From NCBI RefSeq assembly GCF_030816965.1, contig NZ_JAUSYQ010000002.1, positions 5,243,501 to 5,307,500 of the forward strand: a stretch of 64,000 bases of DNA, written 5' to 3'. This DNA is from Streptomyces canus (GTDB lineage: Bacteria > Actinomycetota > Actinomycetes > Streptomycetales > Streptomycetaceae). Under the pieces are notes generated by a model that saw nothing but the letters and a program-made list of their open reading frames with translations, made no database searches and was not told the DNA's origin. The translations under genes and the position numbers were made by a program. Below are positions 39,477 through 48,668 of the stretch, one piece after another (the stretch's first letter is position 1; every line of letters starts with the position of its first letter).

Positions 39477-41078
39477 TTATCGCAGCGAGCCGATGTGGTC
39501 CACCCGGTCGCTCACACCGTTGCGGAGTTCGGTGAGCGTCGTGCCGGGCGGAGCCACCGTCGGGGTGGACGACGGCGGTTGGGTCTCGTCCGCGCAACTC
39601 GCTCCGCGGGCCGGGACCTTCAGGTCCACCAGGTAGCTGGTGATCGCGTCCGTCGCGCAGGCGCTGCGGCCGAAGGCGGTGTGGCCCTCGGCCTTGAAGG
39701 TGAGCAGGCGGCCGTTGTCGAGCTCACGGGACAGGGCCACCGCGTCCTGGTACGGGGTGTCCGGGTCACCGGTGTTGCCGATGACGAGGATCGGTGCGGA
39801 GCCCTTCGCACGGAAGGAACCGCCGTAGCGGCTGACGTGCTCGCCCTTCCACTGCACGCAGGCCGTGGCGTGCTGGTGGTCGTAGGTCGGCGGGCCGTAG
39901 GCCATGGCGGGGCCCAGCAGCGGGGCGAGCCTGGCGTTGGTCGTGACCTGGCGCCTCAGCAGGGCCCGGTCGGTCGGGTACTTCTTGTCGACGCACTCGA
40001 CGACGACGTTCGGGTTGAGGAAGTCGAAGCTGGCCGGGGACGGCGGCCGCAGCAGGAACGACGTGTTGTCGCGCTGCTGTGCCTTGCGCAGGGCCTCGCC
40101 GAAGGAGGGCCAGATGACCTTGCCCTCGTTGATGTTGAACATCAGCCGGTAGACGAGGGTGTAGCCGTTGGCCTGGCCCCCGTTGGCGGTGGGCACCGGG
40201 TTGGCGTCCAGGTCCGCCTTGAGCTTCTGGAACGCGGCCCGCGGATCGCCGTCGCCGAAACCGCAGGTCGCCTGGTCGGCCTTGCACCAGTCCAGGAAGC
40301 GGCCCATCGCGCCGTCCAGGGCGAGGTACTGCGGCCGGTCGTAGGCGTAGGGCCGGCTGGTGTAGTGCTCCGGGTCGTACGCCCCGTCGAGCGCGAGCGC
40401 GCGGACCCGGTCCGGGAACATCGCGGCGTAGACCGTACCGATGTAGGAGCCGAACGAGCGGCCGTAGTACGTGAGTCGGTCCTCACCGAGCGCCTGCCGC
40501 AGGAGGTCGATGTCCCGGGCCACGTACTGGGTGCCGACGTACGGCAGCAGGTCGCCGGCGTTGTTCTGGCATGCCTGGTCGAAGTCGGCGGCCTGCTGGA
40601 CGGCGGGCTTGTAGGCGCCGGGGCCCGGGACGCCCTTGGCGGCGGTGACGGCCTTCGTGTACGTCGCGTCGTCCCAGCACACCACCTGGGAGCTGCGGCC
40701 CACCCCGCGCACGTCGTACCCGAAGACGTCGAAGTCCTCGCGCAGGGCGGCCGGCAGGTCGGCGTAGTTGCCGCGCACGAAGTCCACGCCGGAGTTGCCG
40801 GGGCCGCCGGGCTGCAGGAAGAGCGTGCCCTTGCGCTGGGAGGGGTCGGCGGCCTTCTTGCGTATGACGGCCAGGGTGATGGTCCTGCCCTGCGGTTCCC
40901 GGTAGTCCAGGGGCACTCGGGCGTCGGCGCACTCGAAACCGCCCTGGCAGTCCGACCAGGTCAGGGTCGGTACCGGGGCGGTCTCGTGCTGCTCGGAGGC
41001 CCACGCCTGCGGCCCGGTGCAGGCCACGGCGAGCGCGCTCGCCGTGGCTCCGGCGAGTCTGAGTCGTCGGAACTTCAC
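39477..41078 (-). CDS. Secreted alpha/beta-hydrolase, tripeptidyl aminopeptidase (Slp/TAP) type
   Basis: A 533-residue exported enzyme starting at GTG 41076-41078 with AAGGGGGAA upstream. The signal region ends SALAVAC, a possible lipobox. The fold is alpha/beta-hydrolase: oxyanion region LFLQPGGPGNSGVDF, nucleophile Ser in YYGRSFGSYIG (about residue 216), Asp in IGNTGDPDTPY and His in EGHTAFGRSACA, with the TAP-like C-terminal domain. Streptomyces secrete several such enzymes that remove N-terminal tripeptides. The C-terminus (TPTVAPPGTTLTELRNGVSDRVDHIGSLR) is longer than the hydrolase core. Confidence 0.9.
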   Translation of the reverse strand: MKFRRLRLAGATASALAVACTGPQAWASEQHETAPVPTLTWSDCQGGFECADARVPLDYREPQGRTITLAVIRKKAADPSQRKGTLFLQPGGPGNSGVDFVRGNYADLPAALREDFDVFGYDVRGVGRSSQVVCWDDATYTKAVTAAKGVPGPGAYKPAVQQAADFDQACQNNAGDLLPYVGTQYVARDIDLLRQALGEDRLTYYGRSFGSYIGTVYAAMFPDRVRALALDGAYDPEHYTSRPYAYDRPQYLALDGAMGRFLDWCKADQATCGFGDGDPRAAFQKLKADLDANPVPTANGGQANGYTLVYRLMFNINEGKVIWPSFGEALRKAQQRDNTSFLLRPPSPASFDFLNPNVVVECVDKKYPTDRALLRRQVTTNARLAPLLGPAMAYGPPTYDHQHATACVQWKGEHVSRYGGSFRAKGSAPILVIGNTGDPDTPYQDAVALSRELDNGRLLTFKAEGHTAFGRSACATDAITSYLVDLKVPARGASCADETQPPSSTPTVAPPGTTLTELRNGVSDRVDHIGSLR

Positions 41079-41335
41079 TGTTTTTGTTCCCCCTTGGGCT
41101 GGCCAAGTCTCAAAGAACTGGTTGTCTCACAGGGAACACACAGAGGAACAGGCGTTCCGGTTCCCGCGGGGTCGTGAGGGAACGGAAAAGGCGGTAGTCC
41201 CGGAGGTGGACGCGGAGGCCGCCGCGTACTGCGTTCTCAGTAGCGGGGATTGTCGGCAGGCGCACGACGACTTCGCGGGTCTCGTCCGGCCAGTCTGGGT
41301 GGACCGTCCGGCACCAGATGTGGAGATCCCCCGCC

Positions 41336-43541
41336 GTGGCTACTTTCCTTTATCGCGTGGGCCGCCTGGCCTTCCGGCGTCGCTGGTACGTCGCCCTGGT
41401 CTGGGCGGCCGTTCTGGCCGCCGTCGGGCTGGGAGCCCTGAAGGCGCCCGGCGCCGCCGACGAGGGGTTCTCGATGCCGGGCATCGAGTCCCAGAAGGCG
41501 TTCGACCTGATGGAACAGCGCTTCCCGGGGTCCACGGCCGACGGCGCGACCGCGAGGGTCGTCTTCGTCGCGCCGAACGGCCAGAAGGTCACCGCCGCCG
41601 ACCACAAGAAGACCGTCGAGGAGACCGTCGCCGACCTGGCCGGCGGCTCGCAGGTCGCGAGCGCCGTGAACCCGTTCCAGGCGAAGGCCGTGAGCAAGGA
41701 CGGTACGACGGCGTACGCGACCGTCACCTACAAGGTCGCCGCCGACGGCCTCACCGACGCGAGCAAGGAGCAGCTGGAGCACGCGCTCGAGGAGGCCCGG
41801 GACACCGGGCTGACCGTCGACGCGGGTGGCTCCGCCATGGCCGACGGCGGTGGCGCGGGCGGTACGGCCGAGCTGATCGGTGTCGCGATCGCCGCGGTCG
41901 TCCTCCTCGTCACCTTCGGCTCACTGGCCGCGGCCGGACTGCCGCTGCTGACCGCGCTCATCGGCGTCGGCGTCAGCATGGCCACGATCCTCGCCCTCTC
42001 CGACGCCCTCGGCCTGTCCACCACCACCGGCACCCTCGCGATGATGCTGGGGCTCGCCGTCGGCATCGACTACGCCCTGTTCGTCGTCTCCCGGTACCGG
42101 GAGGAACGCGCCGGGGGCAGGGCACCCCAGGAGGCGACGGCCCTCGCGGTCGGTACGGCCGGTTCCGCGGTCGTCTTCGCGGGTCTCACCGTCGTCATCG
42201 CCCTCGCCGGGCTCGCGGTGGTCGGCATTCCGATGCTCACCAAGATGGGCCTGGCCGCGGCGGGCGCGGTCACCGTCGCCGTACTGATCGCGCTGACCCT
42301 GGTCCCGGCGTTCCTCGGCTTCTGGCCGAACGCGGTGCTGCGCCGCAAGGACCGCGGGCCGGGCCGTACCGGGGAAGAGGCCAAGGACAACGGCGGCACC
42401 CGCTGGGCCCGGTTCGTACTGCGCCGCCCGCTGCCCGTACTGATCCTCGGTGTGGTCGGCCTCGGCGCCCTCGCCCTGCCGATGACCTCCCTCCAGCTGG
42501 GCAATGCCCGGCGACGAGGCCAAGCCGACCTCCACCACCGAGCGCCGGGCCTACGACGCGCTCGCCGAGGGCTTCGGACCGGGCTTCAACGGTCCGCTGA
42601 CCGTCGTGGTGGACGCGCAGGGCGACGACGACGCGAAGGCGGCCGTGGCGGCGATCTCGAAGGACATCGGTGCGACGAAGGGGATCGTGTCCGTCTCCCC
42701 GGCCCGGTTCAACGAGGCCGGCGACACCGCCGTCTTCTCGGTCGTGCCGTCCACCGCGCCGACCGACGAGAGGACCAAGGACCTCGTCACGGCCATCCGC
42801 GGCGAACGTCCCGGCATCGAGTCCGGGACCGGCGCGACCTACGAGGTCACCGGCAGCACCGCGCTGAACATCGACATCTCCGAGAAGGTGCAGGCCGCGC
42901 TGGTGCCGTATCTGATCGTCGTGGTGGGCCTGGCGATCGTGCTGCTCCTCGTCGTCTTCCGGTCCCTGCTCGTCCCGCTGAAGGCGGCTCTCGGCTTCCT
43001 GCTCTCCGTCCTGGCCTCCCTCGGCGCGGTCGTCGTGGTCTTCCAGGAGGGGCACGGCGCCGGACTGCTGGGCGTGGAGACCAGCGGCCCGATCATGAGC
43101 CTGATGCCGATCTTCCTGGTGGGCATCGTCTTCGGCCTCGCCATGGACTACGAGGTGTTCCTCCTCTCGCGGATGCGTGAGGCGTACGTCCACGGAGAGA
43201 CGTCCCACCAGGCCGTCACCTCCGGATTCCGGCACAGCGCCCGGGTGGTCGTGGCCGCCGCGCTGATCATGATCGCGGTCTTCGCGGGGTTCATCGGCGA
43301 GAGCGACTCCATGATCAAGATGATCGGCTTCGGCCTCGCCTCCGCCGTCCTGCTCGACGCCTTCGTGGTCCGGATGGCCATCGTGCCGGCCGTGCTCGCC
43401 CTGCTCGGCGACAAGGCCTGGTGGCTGCCGAAGTGGCTGGACCGGATCCTGCCCCGGGTGGACGTGGAGGGCGAGGCGCTGACCCGGGGCGCCGACACCC
43501 CCGAGCCCGCGCCCGCCGGCCAGGAGGCCGCGCGCGTCTGA
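41336..43541 (+). pseudogene. MMPL-family transporter, split by a frameshift
   Basis: The gene starts at GTG 41336 (VATFLYRVGRLAFRRRWY) and encodes the first half of a 735-residue RND/MMPL transporter: a large loop (45-175), then membrane segments up to PMTSLQLG at about 42502. There the sequence CTGGGCAATGCCC holds one extra base: frame 1 runs on as junk to 43180, while MPGDEAKPTSTTERRAYDALAEGFGPG and all later segments (to GQEAARV, 43541) continue in another frame. Apart from this break both halves are complete. It is either a recent pseudogene or a sequencing error; ATG 42504 sits at the break and could restart translation. Confidence 0.85.
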
Positions 43542-43562
43542 CCGCCGGCCCACCCCCCCACA

Positions 43563-43599
43563 GGGGCCGCCCGTGTCGTCGTACGACACGGGCGGCCCC
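43563..43599 (+). terminator. Hairpin terminator after the MMPL gene
   Basis: A perfect 17-bp stem (43563-43579 with 43583-43599) closes the loop CGT, 21 bases after the MMPL stop codon and 42 bases before the next start codon. It isolates the histidine kinase gene. Confidence 0.85.
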
Positions 43600-43641
43600 G
43601 TTCCCTCACCATGGGCCCTGAGCCACCCACCGGAGACCACG

Positions 43642-44871
43642 ATGACCACCAGCCCGGAGCGGCGTTACGCGGACCGCGTCGAGGAGTTCGCGGACCGCCA
43701 TCCCTTCCTCGTCGACCTGGCGCTGGTCGCGGTGCTGATGGGCTCCGCGACGCTGGGCGCCTCGCTCACGTTGCCCGGCGCCGAGCCGCCCACCCAGGAC
43801 AACACCGCCGTCGTCCTCCTGAGCGTCTCCTGTCTCGCCCTGCTCAAGCACCGCACGCACCCGCGCCTCGTGGTCGCCGTGAACGCGGTCTGCGCCACGG
43901 TCGTGATCGGCATGGGCTATCTGCTCACCCCCCTGCTGCTGGCCCCTGTCATGGCGTCGCTCTACTGGCTGGCCACCCTCGCCGAGCGGCGGACCCTCCG
44001 CGGCTACGGCGGCATCACCATGGTGGCGTTGATGATCGCGGCGGCGGTCTCCGACTCCATGAACCACGTGTCGCTGCTGCTCCGCACGATCGGCCCGTTC
44101 TTCTGGCTGCTGCTGCCGCTGGCGGCCGGCACCATGACCCGGCTGCGGCGGGCCTATCTCGAGGCCACGCAGGCCCGCGCCGAGCACGCCGAACGCACCC
44201 GGGAGGAGGAGGCGCGGCTCCGGGTCACCGAGGAACGCATGCGGATCGCCCGGGAGTTGCACGACGTCGTCGCCCACCATATGGCCCTCGCCAACGCCCA
44301 GGCCGGTACCGCCGAGCACCTCGCGCTGGTCAACCCGCCGCAGACCAAGCAGATCCTCCACGACCTCACCGGCACGACCTCGTCCGCGCTGCGTGAGCTG
44401 AAGGCCACGCTGGGTCTGCTGCGGCAGACCGACGACGAGGGCTCCGCACCGCCGGAACCGGCCCCCGGCCTCGCGAGGCTGCCCGAACTGGTCTCCTCGT
44501 GCGCCTCCGCGGGCATCACCGTCACCGTGGCCACGGAGGGGGAGCCGCAGCCCCTGTCGCCGGGCGTGGACCTGACGGCCTTCCGGATCGTGCAGGAGGC
44601 GCTCACCAACGTCACCAAGCACGCGGCCACCCAGAACGCGCACGTCCGCTTCGTCTACTCCGGCACCCGTCTCCTCATCACAGTCACCGACGAGGGCCCG
44701 CCCACCGTGGCCGTCCCCGAGCCCGTGAAGGGCTTCGGCGTCATGGGCATGCGCGAACGCGCCCACTCCGTCGGCGGCGAACTCCGGGCGGGACCGCGAC
44801 CCGAGGGCGGCTTCGAGGTGAGCACCGCGTTGCCGTTGCAGCCGTCGGTGAGCGGGGAGGAGACGGTGTGA
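43642..44871 (+). CDS. Sensor histidine kinase, orphan
   Basis: A 409-residue kinase starting at ATG 43642 with CGGAGA upstream. Residues 20-160 hold about five hydrophobic segments. The phosphoacceptor segment is RMRIARELHDVVAHHMALANAQAG (His about residue 207), typical of HisKA_3 kinases that pair with NarL regulators. The ATPase boxes are EALTNVTKHAATQNAH, TDEGPPT and GFGVMGMRERA. The downstream gene is an inositol phosphatase and no response regulator gene is near, so its partner must be elsewhere. Confidence 0.9.
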   Translation: MTTSPERRYADRVEEFADRHPFLVDLALVAVLMGSATLGASLTLPGAEPPTQDNTAVVLLSVSCLALLKHRTHPRLVVAVNAVCATVVIGMGYLLTPLLLAPVMASLYWLATLAERRTLRGYGGITMVALMIAAAVSDSMNHVSLLLRTIGPFFWLLLPLAAGTMTRLRRAYLEATQARAEHAERTREEEARLRVTEERMRIARELHDVVAHHMALANAQAGTAEHLALVNPPQTKQILHDLTGTTSSALRELKATLGLLRQTDDEGSAPPEPAPGLARLPELVSSCASAGITVTVATEGEPQPLSPGVDLTAFRIVQEALTNVTKHAATQNAHVRFVYSGTRLLITVTDEGPPTVAVPEPVKGFGVMGMRERAHSVGGELRAGPRPEGGFEVSTALPLQPSVSGEETV

Positions 44872-44947
44872 GGGGCGATGGCTTCGCGGTGGGGCAGGGC
44901 CGTCCGGGGTTCACCGTGAGGTTGCCGGGTGCCGGGCCTCGTGCCCG

Positions 44948-44953
44948 TAGTGT
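44948..44953 (+). promoter_or_regulatory. -10 element for a leaderless transcript
   Basis: TAGTGT ends seven bases before ATG 44961, placing the start of transcription at the start codon. No ribosome site is seen. A -35 is not evident. Confidence 0.45.
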
Positions 44954-44960
44954 GGGCGAC

Positions 44961-45755
44961 ATGGCTGAGGTGGATCTCGACCGGGCGCTGGAGGTCGCGA
45001 CGGACCTCGCGTCCTGGGCGGCGCGGACCATCCGGCGCCCGCGTGATCCCGGGGCCGAGGTGCGGGAGAAGGACGGCCCCGCGGACATCGTGACCGCCAC
45101 CGACGAGGCGGTGGAGACGCACACCCGCGAGGTGCTCGGGCGGGCCTTCCCGGACCACGGGATCGTCGGCGAGGAGTACGGCACGACGGAGGGCTCCGCC
45201 GGTGCCCCGCACTGGGTGATCGACCCGGTCGACGGCACCACCAACTACGCCCACGGACTGGGCTGGTGCTCCTTCTCGCTGGGCCTGGCCGGCGCCGACG
45301 GCACCCCGCTGCTCGGCGTGGTGGCGGACCCGTGGCGCGCCGAGACGTTCACCGCGGTGCGGGGCAGGGGGGCGTATCTGAACGGCACCCGGGTCCACGC
45401 GGCCGCCCACACCACCCTCACCGGCCATGTCTTCCTCACCGAGTGGGCGGCGCACGCCCATTGGCCCGGCATGGACACCCTGCTCGCCGAACTCGCCGAC
45501 CGGCACTGCACGGTGCGCGTGATGGGCTCCACGGCCCTCTCCCTCGCGCAGGTCGCGGCGGGCCGGGCGACCGCGGCCGCGATCGGCTCCTTCCACGCGG
45601 TCGACGGACTCCCCGCGCTGCTGATCGCCCAGGAGGCGGGAGCGGTGGCACTGCCCGAACTGCCGTCCCACAACCAGCCGTTGCTGCTCGTTGCGCCCGG
45701 CGCCGCCGAGGAGACGGCCGACCTCTGGCGCAGGTCGGGGGCGGCGGCCGGCTGA
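44961..45755 (+). CDS. Inositol monophosphatase-family phosphatase
   Basis: A 264-residue cytoplasmic enzyme starting at ATG 44961 (MAEVDLDRALEVATDLASWAA). It has the metal-binding motifs GEEYG (Glu, about residue 72) and WVIDPVDGTTNYAHG (DPxDGT, about 88-102), and DKxxDxVTxxD in the form EKDGPADIVTATDEA. The C-terminal WDxAA motif is changed to FHAVDGLPALLI: the Asp is kept but the Trp is lost. The family dephosphorylates inositol phosphates, histidinol phosphate or sugar bisphosphates; the real substrate is not shown. Confidence 0.9.
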   Translation: MAEVDLDRALEVATDLASWAARTIRRPRDPGAEVREKDGPADIVTATDEAVETHTREVLGRAFPDHGIVGEEYGTTEGSAGAPHWVIDPVDGTTNYAHGLGWCSFSLGLAGADGTPLLGVVADPWRAETFTAVRGRGAYLNGTRVHAAAHTTLTGHVFLTEWAAHAHWPGMDTLLAELADRHCTVRVMGSTALSLAQVAAGRATAAAIGSFHAVDGLPALLIAQEAGAVALPELPSHNQPLLLVAPGAAEETADLWRRSGAAAG

Positions 45756-45875
45756 CGGCTGCCTGGATGAGATCTGACCAGGAGATAACCGTCAGTGAGG
45801 TATCAAGACGCTGCTCGGAGCACATACTTCAGCAAGCGGGAGGGTCCCGGCGGAACTCTGACGGGGAGCGGCTTG

Positions 45876-46406
45876 ATGGATGCCGACGGTGTGGGTCTTG
45901 GCAGGGTCCAGGTACGACTCAAGTGGGACCCGAGCGCCTACGGGGAGCCGGCCCGGCACCTCGACATCGTCGCCGCGACCTACGCGGTGGACGACCCGTA
46001 CGGGCGGCCGGAGTACCTCGTGCACACCGAGAGCCGCTCGCCGGACGGCACCATCACCATGACCCGGCACAGCGAGACCGGCCTCGGTCTCGGGTTCGTC
46101 GAGGTGATGGAGCTGGAGTTCGAGCGCCTGTCGTCCGCCTACGGGCGGGTGGTGGTCGGCGTCGCCATCCACCAGACCGGCGGCCCCCGCACCTTCGGCG
46201 ACCTCTCCCACGCCGGGGTGCTCGTCGTCGAGGGCTACCGCCGGCTGCTGGCCGACGACTTCGCGGGCGTCGCGGACGCCACGGCCGCGACCATCGCGGA
46301 GTTCACCAGGGACGCGTCCGGGGCGTGGCACCTCAGGGAGCTGATCCGGGGGTTCGACAGCAACCCGACGGGATTCATGGCGGAGATGGGGAGCGTACGG
46401 GGATGA
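45876..46406 (+). CDS. TerD-family stress protein
   Basis: A 176-residue protein starting at ATG 45876 (MDADGVGLGRVQVRLKWDPS) with GGGGAG seven bases upstream; GTG 45795 gives a longer version with little support. The TerD fold is recognisable by VRLKWDPSAYGEPARHLDIVAATYAV at the start and RVVVGVAIHQTGGPRTFGDLSHAGVLVVEGY in the middle, with several acidic residues that bind calcium in the family. TerD proteins act in tellurite and general stress responses with TerB and TerC. The end (SGAWHLRELIRGFDSNPTGFMAEMGSVRG) is typical of Streptomyces TerD copies. Confidence 0.85.
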   Translation: MDADGVGLGRVQVRLKWDPSAYGEPARHLDIVAATYAVDDPYGRPEYLVHTESRSPDGTITMTRHSETGLGLGFVEVMELEFERLSSAYGRVVVGVAIHQTGGPRTFGDLSHAGVLVVEGYRRLLADDFAGVADATAATIAEFTRDASGAWHLRELIRGFDSNPTGFMAEMGSVRG

Positions 46407-46442
46407 GGGGGACCGGCCGCGGGCCCGCCCCCCTCACCGCCG

Positions 46443-47801
46443 TCAGGCGGACGGGTTGACGACCACCTTCGCCGAGTTGTTCCTGGTCTTCGGGTCGAAG
46501 GCGAAGGACGCACTGCCGTCGTAGGGACGGACGACGACCCGGCCCTCGGCGTCGGGGACGACCTGGTCGACGCGCAGCCGGAACGGGAAGTCGACCTTCA
46601 GGTCGGGCTTGGTCCAGGTCGGCAGGGTGCACACGTAGTGGGGGACGGCCGGGTCGTCGGCGGAGGACCGGGCGGTCCGGCAGGTGCTGGGCACGGATGT
46701 GGCGGTGGTGCCCGGCGGGAGGTAGTAGTCGATCGCGGGGACCGGGTCTCCCGAGGCGACGTCGGCGACCCAGGCCGGGCCGCGGTTGACGAAGCGGAAA
46801 CCGGCGGCGACGGTGTCGCCCTGCGCGCCGCTCACCTCGGTGCCGTGCACGGCGAAGTCGGCGGTGTTGTCGGCGTCGATGTGCCAGGCGCGGCCGTTGT
46901 CCGAGGTGTCGAGGTCGGTGACGTCACCGCCCGGCTCGACCTCGTAGTCGAACCGCTCGTACAGCGCGTGGTCGGTGACGGCGAGTCGCAGCGGCTCGGG
47001 CAGCTCCACGCCGGCGCCGGGTGCGACGTCGGTGTCGAAGGAGCAGGTCACGTACGTCATGGCCGGGTACTGGGCGTCGGCGTCGTCCGGGCCGGTGTAG
47101 GTGCACTGCGGGTAGCGGGTGGTGACGTCGAGGCCGTACGTCGCCCACAGCTTCACCGTGAAGCCGTGGGCGGTCTCGTTGCCGGTGTTGGTGACGGAGA
47201 ACGGCACGGTGAGGTCGGTGCCGGGCGCGACGCCGGTGACGTCCTGCGGGGCGCTGACGCCGAGGTCGGGACCGGAGCCGACAGTGACGAAGGTCTCAGC
47301 GGAGTGCTCCGGGGCGGTCAGTGTGCCGTCGGGGCCGCCGGTGGCGGTGGCGGAGTACTCGATCGCGCCCTGCGCGCCCACGGCGGCGCCGGCCACGGCC
47401 CGCACCTTCAGCTGCACCTGCGGGCTGTAGCGGGTCGGCACGTCACCGGTGTCGCACACGGCGACGGTACCGGCGTCGTCCGGCACGCAGGTGCCGGGCC
47501 AGGCGATCTCGGCGACCCCGGCAAGCCCGGAGGCATCGACGGTCAGCCGCCCGTCGGTCACGGTGAAGTCGCTGTTGTAGTGCTGAAGCCCGAGCGCCAT
47601 CGACCGGTACTGCGCCGCACCGCCGTCCGCGGGCGCGACGACGACCGCCTGCTCGTACGGCGCCTGGATGTCCAGCCCGTCGCTCTGCGCCGTGTCGTCG
47701 GCGAACGCGACCCCACTCCCGAGCCCGGCGACGACCAGCGCCCCCACGACCCCGGCACACGCCCCGCGACGCATCACACGTCCGACGGAGACAGAACTCA
47801 T
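46443..47801 (-). CDS. Secreted surface protein with DUF11-like repeats
   Basis: A 452-residue exported protein starting at ATG 47799-47801 (MSSVSVGRVMRRGACAGVV). Signal peptide to about AFADDTAQ. The rest is strand-rich, with repeated CARDB/DUF11-like modules: DLGVSAPQDVTGVAPGTDLTVPFSVTNTGNETAHGFTV and ADFAVHGTEVSGAQGDTVAAGFRFVNRGPAWVADV, containing several Cys pairs. There is no LPxTG or C-terminal membrane segment, so it is secreted or held by other contacts. No enzyme motif is visible. Confidence 0.8.
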   Translation of the reverse strand: MSSVSVGRVMRRGACAGVVGALVVAGLGSGVAFADDTAQSDGLDIQAPYEQAVVVAPADGGAAQYRSMALGLQHYNSDFTVTDGRLTVDASGLAGVAEIAWPGTCVPDDAGTVAVCDTGDVPTRYSPQVQLKVRAVAGAAVGAQGAIEYSATATGGPDGTLTAPEHSAETFVTVGSGPDLGVSAPQDVTGVAPGTDLTVPFSVTNTGNETAHGFTVKLWATYGLDVTTRYPQCTYTGPDDADAQYPAMTYVTCSFDTDVAPGAGVELPEPLRLAVTDHALYERFDYEVEPGGDVTDLDTSDNGRAWHIDADNTADFAVHGTEVSGAQGDTVAAGFRFVNRGPAWVADVASGDPVPAIDYYLPPGTTATSVPSTCRTARSSADDPAVPHYVCTLPTWTKPDLKVDFPFRLRVDQVVPDAEGRVVVRPYDGSASFAFDPKTRNNSAKVVVNPSA

Positions 47802-48036
47802 GACATACCCCACATGGGACGGAAGGACCCCGGCACGGTGATCCGGCACCGGGCGCGAGTTGGACGACACGGCTGGGGCGAAAGTTGTAGGTGGGGCGGG
47901 GTTCTTACCGACTTCTTGATCCGTGGGGCCTGCGGCCGTCTCCGTGACGCGTCCGCGGTCCGTATCCGGTCCGTGTTCGAATCGGGACCTGGACAGACGG
48001 AGCGGACGGGGCCGCCGTAGGCGCATACTGAGGAAG

Positions 48037-48258
48037 ATGACAAAGCCTGCTGCACCGAAGCGTCATTTGCCCACCAGTCCCTTCAAAGCCCCGGTCGCCC
48101 CCGCGCCCAAGCACTTCGCCGTCGGCGACCAGGTCACCCACGACATGTACGGCCTCGGCCGGGTTATCGGCGTCGAGGACGGAATCGCGGTGCTCGTGGA
48201 TTTCGGCTCGTCGCAGATGCGGATCCTGAGCCCGTACTCCAAGATGACCAAGCTGTAG
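48037..48258 (+). CDS. Small SH3/Tudor-like protein related to the UvrD C-terminal domain
   Basis: A 73-residue protein starting at ATG 48037 (MTKPAAPKRHLPTSPFKAP), with AGGAAG directly before it. After a basic Pro-rich lead, residues 28-68 read FAVGDQVTHDMYGLGRVIGVEDGIAVLVDFGSSQMRIL, the beta-barrel seen at the C-terminus of UvrD/PcrA helicases and in CarD-like RNA polymerase binders. It may bind RNA polymerase or DNA. The stop TAG is followed in the same frame by a second coding-looking stretch to 48423. Confidence 0.8.
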   Translation: MTKPAAPKRHLPTSPFKAPVAPAPKHFAVGDQVTHDMYGLGRVIGVEDGIAVLVDFGSSQMRILSPYSKMTKL

Positions 48259-48276
48259 GAGAAAGGACCCTCTCTC

Positions 48277-48423
48277 ATCGACCTGACCTCGCTGTTCTCC
48301 GCTCCGGAAGGGCAGCCCCAGCACACCCCCGTGGCTCTGCCGCCTCCCACCACGAACCCGTTCCAGGCCCCGGACTTCGGGGAGGACGAGGACGAGGACT
48401 TCCCGCGACCCGAGGCGGCCTAG
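48277..48423 (+). CDS. Small acidic ORF without a normal start codon (48 aa)
   Basis: In the same frame as the preceding gene and just after its TAG, codons from 48277 to TAG 48421-48423 encode IDLTSLFSAPEGQPQHTPVAL, a Pro-rich middle and the acidic end DFGEDEDEDFPRPEAA. Third codon positions are nearly all G or C, which supports coding. No ATG, GTG or TTG lies at the front; the first plausible codon is ATC 48277, nine bases after AAAGGA. The product could arise from an ATC start, from readthrough of TAG 48256, or the start may have been lost. Confidence 0.5.
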   Translation: MDLTSLFSAPEGQPQHTPVALPPPTTNPFQAPDFGEDEDEDFPRPEAA

Positions 48424-48668
48424 CCCGTAGTCGTTGCCGTTCGGGGTACGGATCACCGAGTGGACGTCCTTCCGGGTCGGGCCGTGTCCCTGGCTCGCGC
48501 CGCACGCGTCGGCCAGGGGCCCGCACTTTGGGTTGTCGGTTTCTTTGTCATGTACACGTCATTTCACTCACCACACAGCCCACGCCCAGAGAGGCATGCG
48601 AGCGTGATTTCCGGTTAGGCGCACCGGGATTACTCGATTCAGCGGGCAGGTGAGAAGAGATCTCTTTC

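Noticed and set aside
47955..48010. tRNA-like GTTCGAATCGGGACC
   Set aside because: Only the T-loop-like string is present; no acceptor stem, D arm or anticodon arm can be folded around it.
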